Shown here piece after piece: positions 26,666-35,362 of a DNA stretch of 64,000 nt. Source of the DNA: Stenotrophomonas maltophilia (GTDB lineage: Bacteria > Pseudomonadota > Gammaproteobacteria > Xanthomonadales > Xanthomonadaceae); contig NZ_NEQV01000002.1 in NCBI RefSeq assembly GCF_002799245.1, positions 1,054,001 through 1,118,000 of the forward strand, written 5' to 3'. The position numbers were made by a program, and so were the translations under genes. Under the pieces are notes generated by a model. That model saw nothing but the letters and a program-made list of their open reading frames with translations, did not search any database and had not been told where the DNA came from. Each line of letters begins with the position of its first letter. Positions within the stretch are counted from its first letter, which is position 1.

Positions 26666-27475
26666 TCACCATTTGAACAGCACCAGGCTGATCGCCAGCG
26701 TGCCCATGCCCGCCACCAGGCCATACACCGTCTCGTGGCCCTTGGCGTAGCGCTTGGCCGCCGGCAACAGTTCGTCCAGTGCCAGGAACACCATCACGCC
26801 GGCGATCAGCCCGAACACCCAGCCGAAGGTGGCGTGCGACAGTGATCCGGACAGCAGCCAGTAGCCGAGCGCCGCGCCCACCGGCTCGGCCAGGCCCGAC
26901 AACAGGCTGGCGCTGAACGCATAGAACTTGTTCTGGGTGGCGAAGTACACCGGCACCGCGATCGCGATGCCCTCGGGGATGTTGTGGATGGCGATGGCGA
27001 AGGCCAGCGGCATGCCCACCGATGGGCTTTCCAGCGTCGCGAAGAACGTTGCCAGGCCCTCGGGGAAATTGTGCGCGGTGATCGCGATCGAGGTCAGCAG
27101 GGCGACACGCTTCAGGTACTCGCGGCTGTTCTCGCGGAATGCGGGGTCCTGCTTGTCCAGGCTGTCATGCGGGTTGGGGATGAAGTGGTCGATCAGCACG
27201 ATGACGATCACGCCCAGCAGGAAGGCCAGGGTGCCGTAGGTGAAGCCGGTGCGCTCGCCGTAGGCCAGTGCGAACGAAGCAATGGACTTGTTGAGGATCT
27301 CCGACAGCGATACGTAGACCATCGCGCCGCCCGCAAAGGCCAGGCCGAAGGCCAGCAGGCGCGGGTTGGGGCGGCGCGAGAACAGCACCAGCAGGCTGCC
27401 GATCGCGGTAGCGAGGCCGGCCGCGAGGGTGACCGCCAGCGCGATCCAGATGTTTTCGGGGGGGATCTGCAGCAT
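26666..27475 (-). CDS. zupT: ZIP-family zinc/divalent metal transporter ZupT
   Basis: A 269-residue protein with about eight membrane segments. The metal-site motifs of ZupT are present: ITAHNFPEGLATFFA and IAIHNIPEGIAIAVP (HNxPEG in helices 4 and 5), plus a His/Asp-bearing loop (DHFIPNPHDSLDKQD). ZupT imports Zn(II) and other divalent metals across the inner membrane. Single gene, with no Zur-like box that I can recognise. Confidence 0.93.
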   Translation of the reverse strand: MLQIPPENIWIALAVTLAAGLATAIGSLLVLFSRRPNPRLLAFGLAFAGGAMVYVSLSEILNKSIASFALAYGERTGFTYGTLAFLLGVIVIVLIDHFIPNPHDSLDKQDPAFRENSREYLKRVALLTSIAITAHNFPEGLATFFATLESPSVGMPLAFAIAIHNIPEGIAIAVPVYFATQNKFYAFSASLLSGLAEPVGAALGYWLLSGSLSHATFGWVFGLIAGVMVFLALDELLPAAKRYAKGHETVYGLVAGMGTLAISLVLFKW

Positions 27476-27504
27476 GTGCCGACGCGGTCCTGGTCAACAG
27501 ACAA

Positions 27505-27528
27505 CCGCCCCGGACACGGCCGGGGCGG
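27505..27528 (-). terminator. Hairpin after the TonB-like lipoprotein gene
   Basis: CCGCCCCGG and CCGGGGCGG form a 9-bp stem with a 6-nt loop between the lipoprotein gene and zupT. There is no strong T-run, so it may be a weak terminator or mRNA-protecting hairpin. Confidence 0.45.
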
Positions 27529-27573
27529 CGAGGGCGAGGCGGGCGTCGGCTGGCCTCGTCGGGGTACGGGCGA

Positions 27574-27990
27574 TCAGCCGCCGCGACGCAGGCGTTCTTC
27601 GATGGCGAAGCACTGGTCGGGCTTCGGCTGCGGCGGGTTGAAGCTGACCGGCACCTGGATGGTGGCTGGCACCGGCTGGCCGTTGCGGGTGGCGGCATTG
27701 AACTGCCAGCCCTGCACGGCGGTCCTGGCCAGCTCGTCCAGCTGCGGGTTGCCGGCGCCGGTAAGCAGTGCAACCTCGCTCGGCTTGCCGTCGGTGCCGA
27801 TGGTCACCTTGAAGGTGCTGGTGCCACCCACGCTCATGCAGGCCAGTTCAAGCGGGTACTGCGGCGGCGGCGTCTTCACCGCTGCGACCTCGGTCGGCGG
27901 CGGCGGTGGCGGGGCGGGCGGTTCGGACGAGCCACAGCCGGCCAGGCCGGTCGCAGCGATCAGGGACAGGCTCAGCAAACGTACGTTCAT
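27574..27990 (-). CDS. Lipoprotein with TonB C-terminal-like domain
   Basis: A 138-residue protein: lipoprotein signal [19 protein letters not shown], a Pro-rich linker ([12 protein letters not shown]), then a TonB-C-like domain (about 45-125; [37 protein letters not shown]). TonB proteins normally have an N-terminal membrane helix; here the anchor is lipid, so it is unlikely to transduce energy in the classical way. The ATG overlaps the phhB stop (ATGA), so the two are coupled. Function unknown; possibly periplasmic structural or partner binding. Confidence 0.75.
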   Translation of the reverse strand: MNVRLLSLSLIAATGLAGCGSSEPPAPPPPPPTEVAAVKTPPPQYPLELACMSVGGTSTFKVTIGTDGKPSEVALLTGAGNPQLDELARTAVQGWQFNAATRNGQPVPATIQVPVSFNPPQPKPDQCFAIEERLRRGG

Positions 27991-28337
27991 GGCAGTTGCT
28001 CCGTCAGGGCCGAAGTCTTTGCCGCGCAGATGAAGTCGTTCTCGCTCAGGCCACCCACGTCGTGGGTGGAGAAGCGCACGACCGCGCGGTCGTAGTGCAC
28101 GCCCAGGTCCGGATGGTGATCCTCGCGGTGGGCAATCCAGGCCAGCGCGTTCACGAAGGCCATGGTGGCGTAGTAATCCTTGAAGCGGAAGGTGCGCAAC
28201 AGGGCCTGGCCGCCTTCGCTCAGCTCCCAGCCGGGAATCTGCGGCAGCAGTTCAGCCAGGCGGGCTTCGCCGAGCTTGTGGTCGCTGCCTTTGCGCGGCA
28301 CGCAACGGGCCTGGGCCAATGGAATCAGGTCGGCCAT
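27987..28337 (-). CDS. phhB: Pterin-4a-carbinolamine dehydratase
   Basis: A 116-residue protein starting [12 protein letters not shown] at 28337, with GGAG 8 nt upstream; a further in-frame start at 28367 lacks support. The family features are present: [29 protein letters not shown] and the active-site pair in [19 protein letters not shown] (His-His-Pro). It recycles the tetrahydrobiopterin cofactor of phenylalanine hydroxylase. No phhA lies nearby in this window. Coupled to the downstream lipoprotein gene. Confidence 0.93.
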   Translation of the reverse strand: MADLIPLAQARCVPRKGSDHKLGEARLAELLPQIPGWELSEGGQALLRTFRFKDYYATMAFVNALAWIAHREDHHPDLGVHYDRAVVRFSTHDVGGLSENDFICAAKTSALTEQLP

Positions 28338-28415
28338 GGGAATCTCCACCTCGTGTTGACTGAACAATGCGCCGGACGGTGTATAAATCGAATGAGCGGC
28401 TGACGCTTACTTGGC

Positions 28416-28421
28416 TAGAAT
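28416..28421 (+). promoter_or_regulatory. -10 element of nfuA, compatible with a leaderless mRNA
   Basis: TAGAAT ends exactly 6 nt before the nfuA ATG, so transcription would begin at or beside the start codon. There is no Shine-Dalgarno in those 6 nt. An alternative upstream promoter is TTGACT (28356-28361) with TATAAA (28382-28387), but its spacing of 20 nt is long. Confidence 0.5.
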
Positions 28422-28427
28422 AGCCTG

Positions 28428-29027
28428 ATGATCCAGATCTCCGACACTGCCCAGACCCATTTCCGCAAGTTGATCGAACGCGAGGGCGTGCCCGGCATGG
28501 GCGTGCGCCTGAGCGCGGTCGACCCCGGTACTCCGCGCGCCGATGCCCGGCTGGAATTCGCCGAGCCGACCGACCTGCTTGGTGACGAGTGGGCGGTGGA
28601 CTGCGATGGATTCACCCTTTATGTCGATGCCGGCAGCGTTGGCTGGCTCGATGGCGCCGAGATCGACATTGTCGCCGGCACCGCCGGTGCCCAGCAGCTG
28701 ACCATCAAGGCGCCGCGCATCAAGGGTGAGGCACCCGGTGATGCCGCCTCGCTGGTCGAGCGCGTGCACTGGGTGGTGGAGAACGAAGTCAATCCTCAGC
28801 TGGCCTCGCATGGCGGCAAGGTGGCCGTGCAGGAAGTTTCGTCCGACGGCGTGGTGCTGTTGCGCTTCGGGGGCGGCTGCCAGGGCTGCGGCATGGCTGA
28901 CGTGACGCTCAAGCAGGGCATCGAAAAGACCCTGATGGGACGCGTGCCGGGCGTGACCGCCGTGCGCGACGCGACCGATCACGACAGCGGCCACGCACCG
29001 TATATTCCGCGCGGCAACGTCGCCTGA
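28428..29027 (+). CDS. nfuA: Fe-S biogenesis protein NfuA
   Basis: A 199-residue NfuA: N-terminal degenerate A-type carrier domain (about 1-95, lacking its cysteines apart from one) and C-terminal Nfu domain with the cluster-binding CxxC at C151 and C154 (GGGCQGCGM). NfuA receives Fe-S clusters and passes them to target enzymes, protecting them under oxidative stress. The protein ends with a short tail ([15 protein letters not shown]) as in gammaproteobacterial NfuA. Confidence 0.95.
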   Translation: MIQISDTAQTHFRKLIEREGVPGMGVRLSAVDPGTPRADARLEFAEPTDLLGDEWAVDCDGFTLYVDAGSVGWLDGAEIDIVAGTAGAQQLTIKAPRIKGEAPGDAASLVERVHWVVENEVNPQLASHGGKVAVQEVSSDGVVLLRFGGGCQGCGMADVTLKQGIEKTLMGRVPGVTAVRDATDHDSGHAPYIPRGNVA

Positions 29028-29037
29028 TCGCCGACGC

Positions 29038-30798
29038 GTGCCTCTGACCCGGGCCGAGCAACTCATTGACCTGCTGCTGGCGCGCCAGCAGCCCCGCGCC
29101 GTCCTCGAGAAGACCACCCGCCTGCCCTATGGCTGGGCGCTGTGGCTGCGCTCGCTGGGGCCGCTGCCGCGGCCGTTCCATGCCCGCGACGTGATCGCGG
29201 TTTTCCTGCCCCGGCCGCTGCCCGGCCCGCCTGGCCGGTCGCCGCAGCTGGCACCGTGGCAGGCGCTGCGCCGCTTGTTCTGGCAGGACTGGGATGCCGC
29301 GCCGCGCGACCAGCGCTGGATGCGCTGGACCTCGGCGCTGGTCAGTGCACTGCTGCACCTGCTGTTCTTCATGCTGCTGCTGTGGGTGGCGGTGATCCGC
29401 ACCACGGCGCCGGAAGAAGAGGGCGCCGACGGCGAGCGCGTACAGGTGGAATTCGTTGGCCGCGCCACCCAGGAAGGCGGTGGCGATCAGCCAGGCGCCG
29501 AGGTGGCTGCGGCCGCTGCGGCTGGCAGGGTTGCGACGGGGCAGGAGGCGGGCGCTGCCACGGCTCCCGCTCCGCGTCCGGTGGCTGCCGAGGCCGCCGC
29601 CTCATCCCCTGCAACCGCACCGGTCGCCAGCGTTCCACCGCCGCCGGCCGAAGCCGAGCCGGCGCCGGTTGCCGCGCCGCCGCCTTCGCCGGTCCAGGCC
29701 ACCGAAGTGGCGCAGGCCAGCACGGATTTCGTGGTGCCGCCCGTCAGCGTGCCGCGTACTGAAGTCAGCGTCGTGCCACGTGACAGCACACCCAGTGTGC
29801 GCGAGCGCAGCGTGCAGCCGGTGCAGGCGCCGCCGGCACCGACCCAGGTGCGCGTCCCGCAGCTGGCCGTGCGCGCACCGCAGGTGCGTGACATCCAGGT
29901 GCGCGAACGCGAAGTCAGTACGGTTGACGCGCCGGTCGTGCCACAACCGCTGCGCAGCGCCGAAATGCAGGTGCGCGTGCCGCAGCAGGACGTGCAGGTG
30001 CGCGAGCGTGAGGTGCAGGCCGTGGCCGATCCGCAGGTGCGGGTGGCGGCGGTGGCCGGGCGTGAGCCCACCCTGCGGGCGCCCACTGGCCGCGATGTGC
30101 AGGTGCGGGAACGTGAAGTGGCCGCGGCACCGACGGCGGCACCGGCCTCCTCCAGTGGCAGTGCCGCCGCGACGCCTGCAGCTGCGGCCAGCGGCAGCGC
30201 GGCGCAGGCGAGCAGCAGCACTCGTCCGTCAGCATCCAGCCGTGCGCCGGCAAACGCAGGTGCACGCCCGGCGCCCGATCCCGGCAACTGGGCGACACCT
30301 GCCAAGGGCGATGACTGGGGATCTTCCAGCCACAGCCGCGATGGCAGCAGTGGCGGTGCCCGCCAGGCCAGCGTCGCCGGCAAGGGCAATGGCCTGTTCA
30401 ATGCCGATGGCAGCGTGCGTGTGCCGGGGCAGGAGGGCGACGGCCATGCCGAGCGCGGTGCGCCCGGTGGGGCAAACGACGGCTGGAGCAAGGAGCGCAT
30501 CGCGCAGTCGGGGACGTGGCTGAAGCGTCCGCCGTACGACTACACGCCGACCTCGTTCGACAAGTACTGGGTACCGCAGGAATCGTTGCTGGCCGAATGG
30601 GTGCGCAAGGGCGTCAAGGCGATGGAGATTCCATTGCCGGGCACCAACACGCGGATCTCCTGCGTCATTTCGATCCTGCAGGCTGGTGGCGGCTGTGGCC
30701 TGACCAACCCCAACATGCAGGACCAGCCGGCCGTGGCACGACCGCCGCCGGACATTCCGTTCAAGAAAGAGCTGCAGGAAGACAACGGCAGCCGCTAG
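29038..30798 (+). CDS. Transmembrane repetitive protein of unknown function
   Basis: A 586-residue protein; the GTG at 29038 is the only reasonable start, 10 nt after nfuA, with no clear Shine-Dalgarno. The N-terminal 95 residues are probably cytosolic and basic/Pro-rich. One membrane helix follows (about 98-120; ALVSALLHLLFFMLLLWVAV). Then comes a long Ala/Pro/Val-rich periplasmic arm with three units ending VREREV (about 283-293, 318-328, 352-362) and a Gly/Ser-rich linker. A compact C-terminal domain (about 480-586) has two Cys residues (RISCVISI, GGGCGLTNP). It resembles xanthomonad repetitive membrane proteins; the arm could span the periplasm (inference). Confidence 0.7.
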   Translation: MPLTRAEQLIDLLLARQQPRAVLEKTTRLPYGWALWLRSLGPLPRPFHARDVIAVFLPRPLPGPPGRSPQLAPWQALRRLFWQDWDAAPRDQRWMRWTSALVSALLHLLFFMLLLWVAVIRTTAPEEEGADGERVQVEFVGRATQEGGGDQPGAEVAAAAAAGRVATGQEAGAATAPAPRPVAAEAAASSPATAPVASVPPPPAEAEPAPVAAPPPSPVQATEVAQASTDFVVPPVSVPRTEVSVVPRDSTPSVRERSVQPVQAPPAPTQVRVPQLAVRAPQVRDIQVREREVSTVDAPVVPQPLRSAEMQVRVPQQDVQVREREVQAVADPQVRVAAVAGREPTLRAPTGRDVQVREREVAAAPTAAPASSSGSAAATPAAAASGSAAQASSSTRPSASSRAPANAGARPAPDPGNWATPAKGDDWGSSSHSRDGSSGGARQASVAGKGNGLFNADGSVRVPGQEGDGHAERGAPGGANDGWSKERIAQSGTWLKRPPYDYTPTSFDKYWVPQESLLAEWVRKGVKAMEIPLPGTNTRISCVISILQAGGGCGLTNPNMQDQPAVARPPPDIPFKKELQEDNGSR

Positions 30799-30810
30799 CG
30801 GCTGCCGTTG
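30783..30810. terminator. 28-nt perfect palindrome containing a stop codon
   Basis: A perfect 28-nt palindrome whose left half is CAACGGCAGCCGCT. The TAG stop of the repetitive membrane protein (30796-30798) lies in the centre. A T-rich but interrupted stretch follows, so it may be a terminator or an mRNA 3'-end guard. Confidence 0.6.
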
Positions 30811-30884
30811 TCCACGCATGTTTCCTTGTCCCCGCGCCGTTGAGCAACAATCGCAGGATGTGACGGTCGTGCTGGCGCGCTTGG

Positions 30885-30936
30885 GTAGGTGCCAACCTTG
30901 GTTGGCACAGAAGCGCCGACCAAGGTCGGCACCTAC
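30885..30936. repeat. SMAG/REP inverted pair
   Basis: GTAGGTGCCAACCTTGGTTG from 30885 faces an inverted copy ending in GCACCTAC at 30936. It lies between convergent genes (repetitive protein and barstar). Confidence 0.85.
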
Positions 30937-30949
30937 CGGCCCATCGACC

Positions 30950-31363
30950 TTATGCGCTCTGCGACAGGAACACCCAGAACGGTACGTCGCGGCCGACCCA
31001 GTCGCGGCTGGTCTCGTCCATCACGTCCAGCAGGGTGTCGAAGTCCTTCTGCGCGCTGGCGCGCAGCATATCCACGTCGGCCAGGAACAGCGCGTAGCCG
31101 TTGGCGGGCAGCCATTGCAGGTCGCGCAGGTTGTCCGACAATGCATCCCAGTTGCCGCCGAAACCGGCGGGGAAATCCAGCTGCGCGGCCAGCCGGGCGA
31201 GCAGGGTGCGCTTGTCGGCCACGCTTTCCAGATCGATGCGGATCACTTTCAGGCCGGCATCGCGCATCGCGGCGGCCAATGCACCGATGTCCTCGCTGTC
31301 GATGGCATAGACGCCTGCATTGTTGATGTCGTGCAGGCCGAGGCCGAAATCATCGTGGCTCAT
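30950..31363 (-). CDS. Barstar-family RNase inhibitor
   Basis: A 137-residue protein starting MSHDDFGLGLHDINNAGVYA; the ATG overlaps the ribonuclease stop as TGATG. It shows the barstar core: IRIDLESVADKRTLLARLAA, LDFPAGFGGNWDALSDNLRD (GGNWDAL is the family hallmark) and PANGYALFLADVD. Barstar binds and blocks barnase-type RNases in the cytoplasm. Coupling to the upstream RNase gene supports a cognate inhibitor role. Barstar itself is about 90 residues; this one has longer ends. Confidence 0.92.
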   Translation of the reverse strand: MSHDDFGLGLHDINNAGVYAIDSEDIGALAAAMRDAGLKVIRIDLESVADKRTLLARLAAQLDFPAGFGGNWDALSDNLRDLQWLPANGYALFLADVDMLRASAQKDFDTLLDVMDETSRDWVGRDVPFWVFLSQSA

Positions 31364-31815
31364 CACTGCGCTCCCTGGGCCGGTACGGTGAAGCTGCGGA
31401 ATGACTCGTAATGGTCATCGGTGTAGTACCACGCTTCCGGCGGATCGCCGCCGGTGACGATGCGGCGCGTGCCTCGGGTACGCGCGCCAGGGGTGTCGAC
31501 GGTGTATTCGCGGTAATAGCCGCGTGCGCGCTGCGGCAGCTGCTGCTCGCGGTTGCCGAACGTGCTGCCGTCCTGGCGGTGCGGGAACGGGCCGCCACGC
31601 TGGATCAGGGCGATGGTCGCGCGTGCTTCGGCGGGCAGGAACGCGGGAAGTCCGCTGTCCTTGCCGGGCGAGGCGGTGGCCGGCGCGCGTGCGGCCGGCG
31701 TGCCCTGCAGATCGGGCGCGAACTGCGGCGCCGGCGGCCGCTGCAGGAAATGGTTGACGACCAGGCCGAGCAGCAGCAGGGCGATGGCGGTGATCAGCAG
31801 CCGGGGGTTGCGCAT
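31363..31815 (-). CDS. Barnase/RNase Sa-like extracytoplasmic ribonuclease
   Basis: A 150-residue protein starting MRNPRLLITAIALLLLGLVV at 31815, a signal peptide or membrane anchor, then a Pro/Ala linker (about 25-55) and the microbial RNase N1/T1 domain (about 56-145). Likely catalytic residues are E103 (YREYTV), R118 (RRIVTGG) and H135 (DDHYESF), matching the Glu-Arg-His set of barnase. It cleaves single-stranded RNA. The downstream barstar gene protects the producer. Whether it is secreted, periplasmic or anchored is not clear. No strong Shine-Dalgarno precedes the start. Confidence 0.88.
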   Translation of the reverse strand: MRNPRLLITAIALLLLGLVVNHFLQRPPAPQFAPDLQGTPAARAPATASPGKDSGLPAFLPAEARATIALIQRGGPFPHRQDGSTFGNREQQLPQRARGYYREYTVDTPGARTRGTRRIVTGGDPPEAWYYTDDHYESFRSFTVPAQGAQ

Positions 31816-32034
31816 GGGCAGGGGCGGGCGAGGGTGGTGCGCGCACTGTAGCGCCTGCGCGCTGCACGGCACATGAGGAGGGCGCTGCATCACTGCTGCG
31901 TAACAATTGCCGTCGTGCTCACTGGCAGGACGCAATTTCCTTTACATCCCCCTTGGTAATCTGGCGGTCTGTCCCCATCATTCACCGCGCACCGCCCGAC
32001 ATCGTCGGGTGCCCTCGCAATCAGGAGATGCATC

Positions 32035-32646
32035 ATGGCCTACACCCTGCCCAAGCTGTCCTACGCCTACGACGCGCTGGAACCGCATATCGATGCGGCG
32101 ACGATGGAAATCCATCACACCAAGCATCACCAGACCTACATCAACAACGTCAACGCGGCGCTGGAAGGCACCGAATACGCTGACCTGCCGGTCGAAGAGC
32201 TGGTGAAGAAGCTCAAGTCGCTGCCGGAGAACCTGCAGGGCCCGGTGCGCAACAACGGTGGTGGCCATGCCAACCACTCGCTGTTCTGGACCGTGATGGC
32301 GCCGAACGCCGGCGGCAACCCGGTGGGCGACGTGGCCAAGGCCATCGACAAGGACCTGGGCGGCTTCGACAAGTTCAAGGATGCCTTCACCAAGGCGGCG
32401 CTGACCCGTTTCGGCAGCGGCTGGGCGTGGCTGAGCGTGACCCCGGACAAGAAGGTCGTGGTCGAGAGCACCGGCAACCAGGACAGCCCGCTGATGGAAG
32501 GCAACACCCCCATCCTCGGCCTGGACGTGTGGGAGCACGCGTACTACCTGAAGTACCAGAACCGCCGCCCGGAATACATCGGCGCGTTCTTCAACGTCAT
32601 CGACTGGAACGAAGTCGAGCGCCGTTACCAGGAAGCGATCGCCTGA
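32035..32646 (+). CDS. sodA: Superoxide dismutase, Mn type
   Basis: A 203-residue Fe/Mn-SOD. Metal ligands are H27, H81, D164 and H168 (LDVWEHAYY). Residues that separate Mn from Fe enzymes favour Mn: Gly77 in NNGGGHANH and Gln149 in TGNQDSP. It removes superoxide in the cytoplasm. Start ATG 32035 has AGGAG 7 nt upstream (32023-32027). A strong terminator follows. Confidence 0.95.
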   Translation: MAYTLPKLSYAYDALEPHIDAATMEIHHTKHHQTYINNVNAALEGTEYADLPVEELVKKLKSLPENLQGPVRNNGGGHANHSLFWTVMAPNAGGNPVGDVAKAIDKDLGGFDKFKDAFTKAALTRFGSGWAWLSVTPDKKVVVESTGNQDSPLMEGNTPILGLDVWEHAYYLKYQNRRPEYIGAFFNVIDWNEVERRYQEAIA

Positions 32647-32667
32647 TCGCGGTGACTGGATGAACGG

Positions 32668-32695
32668 AAAAGGCCGGGGGAGTCCCCGGCCTTTT
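32668..32695 (+). terminator. Intrinsic terminator of sodA
   Basis: AAAAGGCCGGGG and CCCCGGCCTTTT form a 12-bp stem with GAGT loop, ending in TTTTT at 32691-32695, 21 nt after the stop. Confidence 0.92.
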
Positions 32696-32719
32696 TGTTT
32701 GCGGACGGTGTGCTTTCCG

Positions 32720-32744
32720 GTAGGTGCCGGCCTTGGTCGGCACG
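32720..32744. repeat. SMAG/REP element
   Basis: GTAGGTGCCGGCCTTGGTCG followed by GCAC, a single GTAG-headed hairpin between the convergent sodA and EEP-like genes. Confidence 0.8.
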
Positions 32745-32778
32745 GGAGCGTATGGGCGCTCGGCGGGAAAGTGCGGGA

Positions 32779-33627
32779 TTATTCGGCCGACGCCGGGATG
32801 CCCTGCAGACGCAGGGTCGCCATCACGCCCAGGCGCAGCCCGGGCAGGTCGCCGTCGGCCGGCAGCAGGACCGGCTGCTGGCGGATGCCGCCGAAGTGCT
32901 TGACCTGGAACAGCACGTCCAGGCCATGGCCGCTGCTGCCCCCACCACTGGCTGCAGGTGCCTCGGCGCGGCCGCCGGGATTGCGCCGGGCCGGCTGGAA
33001 TCCGGGGGTGCTGCGCACCAGTTCCACCGTGTTGGCCGAGAAATCGCCGGCAATCAGGCTGGGCATGCCTTCGGCGGTGGCGCCGATCCAGGTCATCAGG
33101 TCGCTGGTCTGGTGCTGGCGGGCGGTCGCCTCGTCCGGGTCCGGGCGCAGCCGCGCCACATAGATGTTGACCAGCGCCTCGCCCAGCTTCAGCCGCATCA
33201 TGCCGGCCGCACTGAAGGTGCCGGGAGGATGCAGCAGGGTCACGCCGTCCTCGCTGACCGGCAGCCGGGTCAGCATGGCATTGCCATGCCGCAGTGGCTG
33301 GCTGGGCGGGTCGGCGGTGACGAAATCGCAGCTGTAGCGCAGCCGGCTGGCCAGCCAGCAGGCCGGGTTGCGGCCCTGCTGCTGCAGCACCTGCTGCACC
33401 GAGATCACGTCCGGCTGCAGCTCGGTCAGCAGTTGTGCGACCTGCTCGCGGCGCTGCTTCCACTGCACGTCATCGCGGCTGGGCAGCTCCAGCGCGGCCA
33501 CGGTCAGCTGCCGGGGCTCGCTGTCACTGGCAGCGGTGGCCGGCGCCTGCGTGCGTGCCTGTGCCGGCAACGCCAGCAGCAGCACGAGACAGCTGAGCAG
33601 GAGGCGGGCGTGAGCGAGGGGGCGCAT
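32779..33627 (-). CDS. Exported EEP-family protein with degenerate active site
   Basis: A 282-residue protein; start ATG 33627 gives a clear signal peptide (MRPLAHARLLLSCLVLLLAL, cleavage near AQA). The fold aligns with the EEP protein at 20632 (ELQPDVISVQQVLQQ vs RLQPDAIALQEVI; HGNAMLTRLPV vs YGNALLSRRPI). But the metal Glu of LQE is Gln, GDFN reads GDFS, the RIDHIFF motif reads GLDVLFQ, the TH motif is lost and the terminal Asp-His is missing. It is therefore probably not a phosphodiesterase; a binding or regulatory role is possible. Divergent from the POT transporter gene. Confidence 0.75.
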   Translation of the reverse strand: MRPLAHARLLLSCLVLLLALPAQARTQAPATAASDSEPRQLTVAALELPSRDDVQWKQRREQVAQLLTELQPDVISVQQVLQQQGRNPACWLASRLRYSCDFVTADPPSQPLRHGNAMLTRLPVSEDGVTLLHPPGTFSAAGMMRLKLGEALVNIYVARLRPDPDEATARQHQTSDLMTWIGATAEGMPSLIAGDFSANTVELVRSTPGFQPARRNPGGRAEAPAASGGGSSGHGLDVLFQVKHFGGIRQQPVLLPADGDLPGLRLGVMATLRLQGIPASAE

Positions 33628-33789
33628 AACGATAAGTTTACGCTTTTGTCGTGCAGGTGCCGTGACTTCCGGCAGGGCCAGGATGGCCTGCCATGGATTG
33701 GCACCGTTGTCATGCAGCCCTGCAGCGTGCTTCGCAAGCCCCTGTTCCGGTAACCTTGCGCCTTTCGCTTTGCAGGAATGCCTTACAGG

Positions 33790-35355
33790 ATGAGCCACGA
33801 CGCAGTCGCCCCCATCGCCGGCCAAGGAAAGATGCCGCGCCAGATTCCGTACATCATCGGCAATGAGGCCTGCGAACGGTTCAGTTTCTACGGGATGCGC
33901 AACATCCTGGTGCAGTTCCTGATCACCTCGCTGCTGCTGCAGGAAATCACTGCGGAAGGCCGTGCCGGTGAAGCCAAGGACATCATGCACAGCTTCATGA
34001 TCGGCGTGTATTTCTTCCCGCTGCTCGGTGGCTGGCTGGCCGACAAGTTCTTCGGCAAGTACCACACCATCCTCTGGTTCAGCCTGGTCTACTGCGCCGG
34101 CCACCTGTGCCTGGCGCTGTTCGAGAACAGCCGCGAGGGCTTCTTCCTCGGCCTGGGCCTGATCGCGCTCGGTGCCGGTGGCATCAAGCCGCTGGTGGCC
34201 TCGTTCATGGGTGACCAGTTCGACCAGAGCAACAAGCACCTGGCCAAGATCGTCTTCGACGCCTTCTACTGGATCATCAACTTCGGCTCGCTGTTTGCCT
34301 CGCTGCTGATCCCGCTGGTGCTGAAGAACTGGGGCCCGCAGTGGGCGTTCGGTATCCCGGGCATCCTGATGTTCATCGCTACCTTCGTGTTCTGGCTGGG
34401 TCGCAAGCGCTACGTGCTGGTGCCGCTGCCGCCGAAGGATCCGCATTCGTTCGCCAACGTGGTACGCACCGCGCTGACCGCGCGCGTGGCCGGCCAGGGC
34501 CGTCCGGGCCTGGTGATCGCCGTGCTCGGCCTGGTGCTGGCGGTGGCCTCGTTCGGCCTGGTCGGCTCGCTGGGCATCGTGATCTGCCTGTGCCTGGCGC
34601 TGGTGGCCATCCTCGCCGGCATCGGTGGCGGTACCTGGTTGCAGCTGGACCGTGCCCGTGGCCAGCATCCGGTCGAAGCCGTGGAAGGCGTGCGCTCGGT
34701 GCTGCGCGTGCTGGTGATCTTCGCGCTCACCACGCCGTTCTTCTCGCTGTTCGACCAGAAGGCCTCGACCTGGGTCCTGCAGGGCCAGCAGATGCAGATG
34801 CCGAGCTGGTTCACCGCCTCGCAGATGCAGGCGCTGAACCCGCTGCTGGTGATGATCCTGATTCCGTTCAACAACCTGGTGCTGTACCCGGCCCTGCGCC
34901 GCTTCGGCTTCGAGCCGACCGCGCTGCGCCGCATGACCGCCGGCATCGCCTTCAGTGGCCTGGCCTGGATCGTGGTCGGCGGCATCCAGGTGGTGATGGA
35001 CGGCGGCAACGCCATGTCGATCTTCTGGCAGATGCTGCCGTACGCACTGCTGACCTTCGGCGAGGTGCTGGTCTCGGCCACTGGCCTGGAGTTCGCCTAC
35101 AGCCAGGCGCCGCAGGCGATGAAGGGCGTGGTGATGAGCTTCTGGAACCTGACCACCACCATCGGCAACCTGTGGGTCCTGCTGTCCAACGCCGCCGTGC
35201 GCAACGACGCCGTCACCCACCAGATCGCCGGCACGGGCCTGAGCGAGGCGGCGTTCCTGATGTTCTTCTTCGCCGGCTTCGCCTTCGTCGCGGCGTTGGC
35301 CTTCGGTTGGTATGCGAAACGCTATCGTATGGTCGACAACTACCGTAGCGCCTGA
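33790..35355 (+). CDS. POT-family proton-dependent oligopeptide transporter
   Basis: A 521-residue protein with about 14 hydrophobic segments. The POT hallmark ExxERFxYY appears as NEACERFSFYGMRN, and the second signature as GGWLADKFFGKYHTILW; a later motif is FALTTPFFSLFDQKASTWVL. It imports di- and tripeptides with protons. Two starts are possible: 33778, touching its AGGA, and 33790 (MSHDAVAPIAGQGK); the latter is preferred for ribosome spacing. The rhomboid gene follows 7 nt after the stop. Confidence 0.9.
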   Translation: MSHDAVAPIAGQGKMPRQIPYIIGNEACERFSFYGMRNILVQFLITSLLLQEITAEGRAGEAKDIMHSFMIGVYFFPLLGGWLADKFFGKYHTILWFSLVYCAGHLCLALFENSREGFFLGLGLIALGAGGIKPLVASFMGDQFDQSNKHLAKIVFDAFYWIINFGSLFASLLIPLVLKNWGPQWAFGIPGILMFIATFVFWLGRKRYVLVPLPPKDPHSFANVVRTALTARVAGQGRPGLVIAVLGLVLAVASFGLVGSLGIVICLCLALVAILAGIGGGTWLQLDRARGQHPVEAVEGVRSVLRVLVIFALTTPFFSLFDQKASTWVLQGQQMQMPSWFTASQMQALNPLLVMILIPFNNLVLYPALRRFGFEPTALRRMTAGIAFSGLAWIVVGGIQVVMDGGNAMSIFWQMLPYALLTFGEVLVSATGLEFAYSQAPQAMKGVVMSFWNLTTTIGNLWVLLSNAAVRNDAVTHQIAGTGLSEAAFLMFFFAGFAFVAALAFGWYAKRYRMVDNYRSA

Positions 35356-35362
35356 GCCTGAC

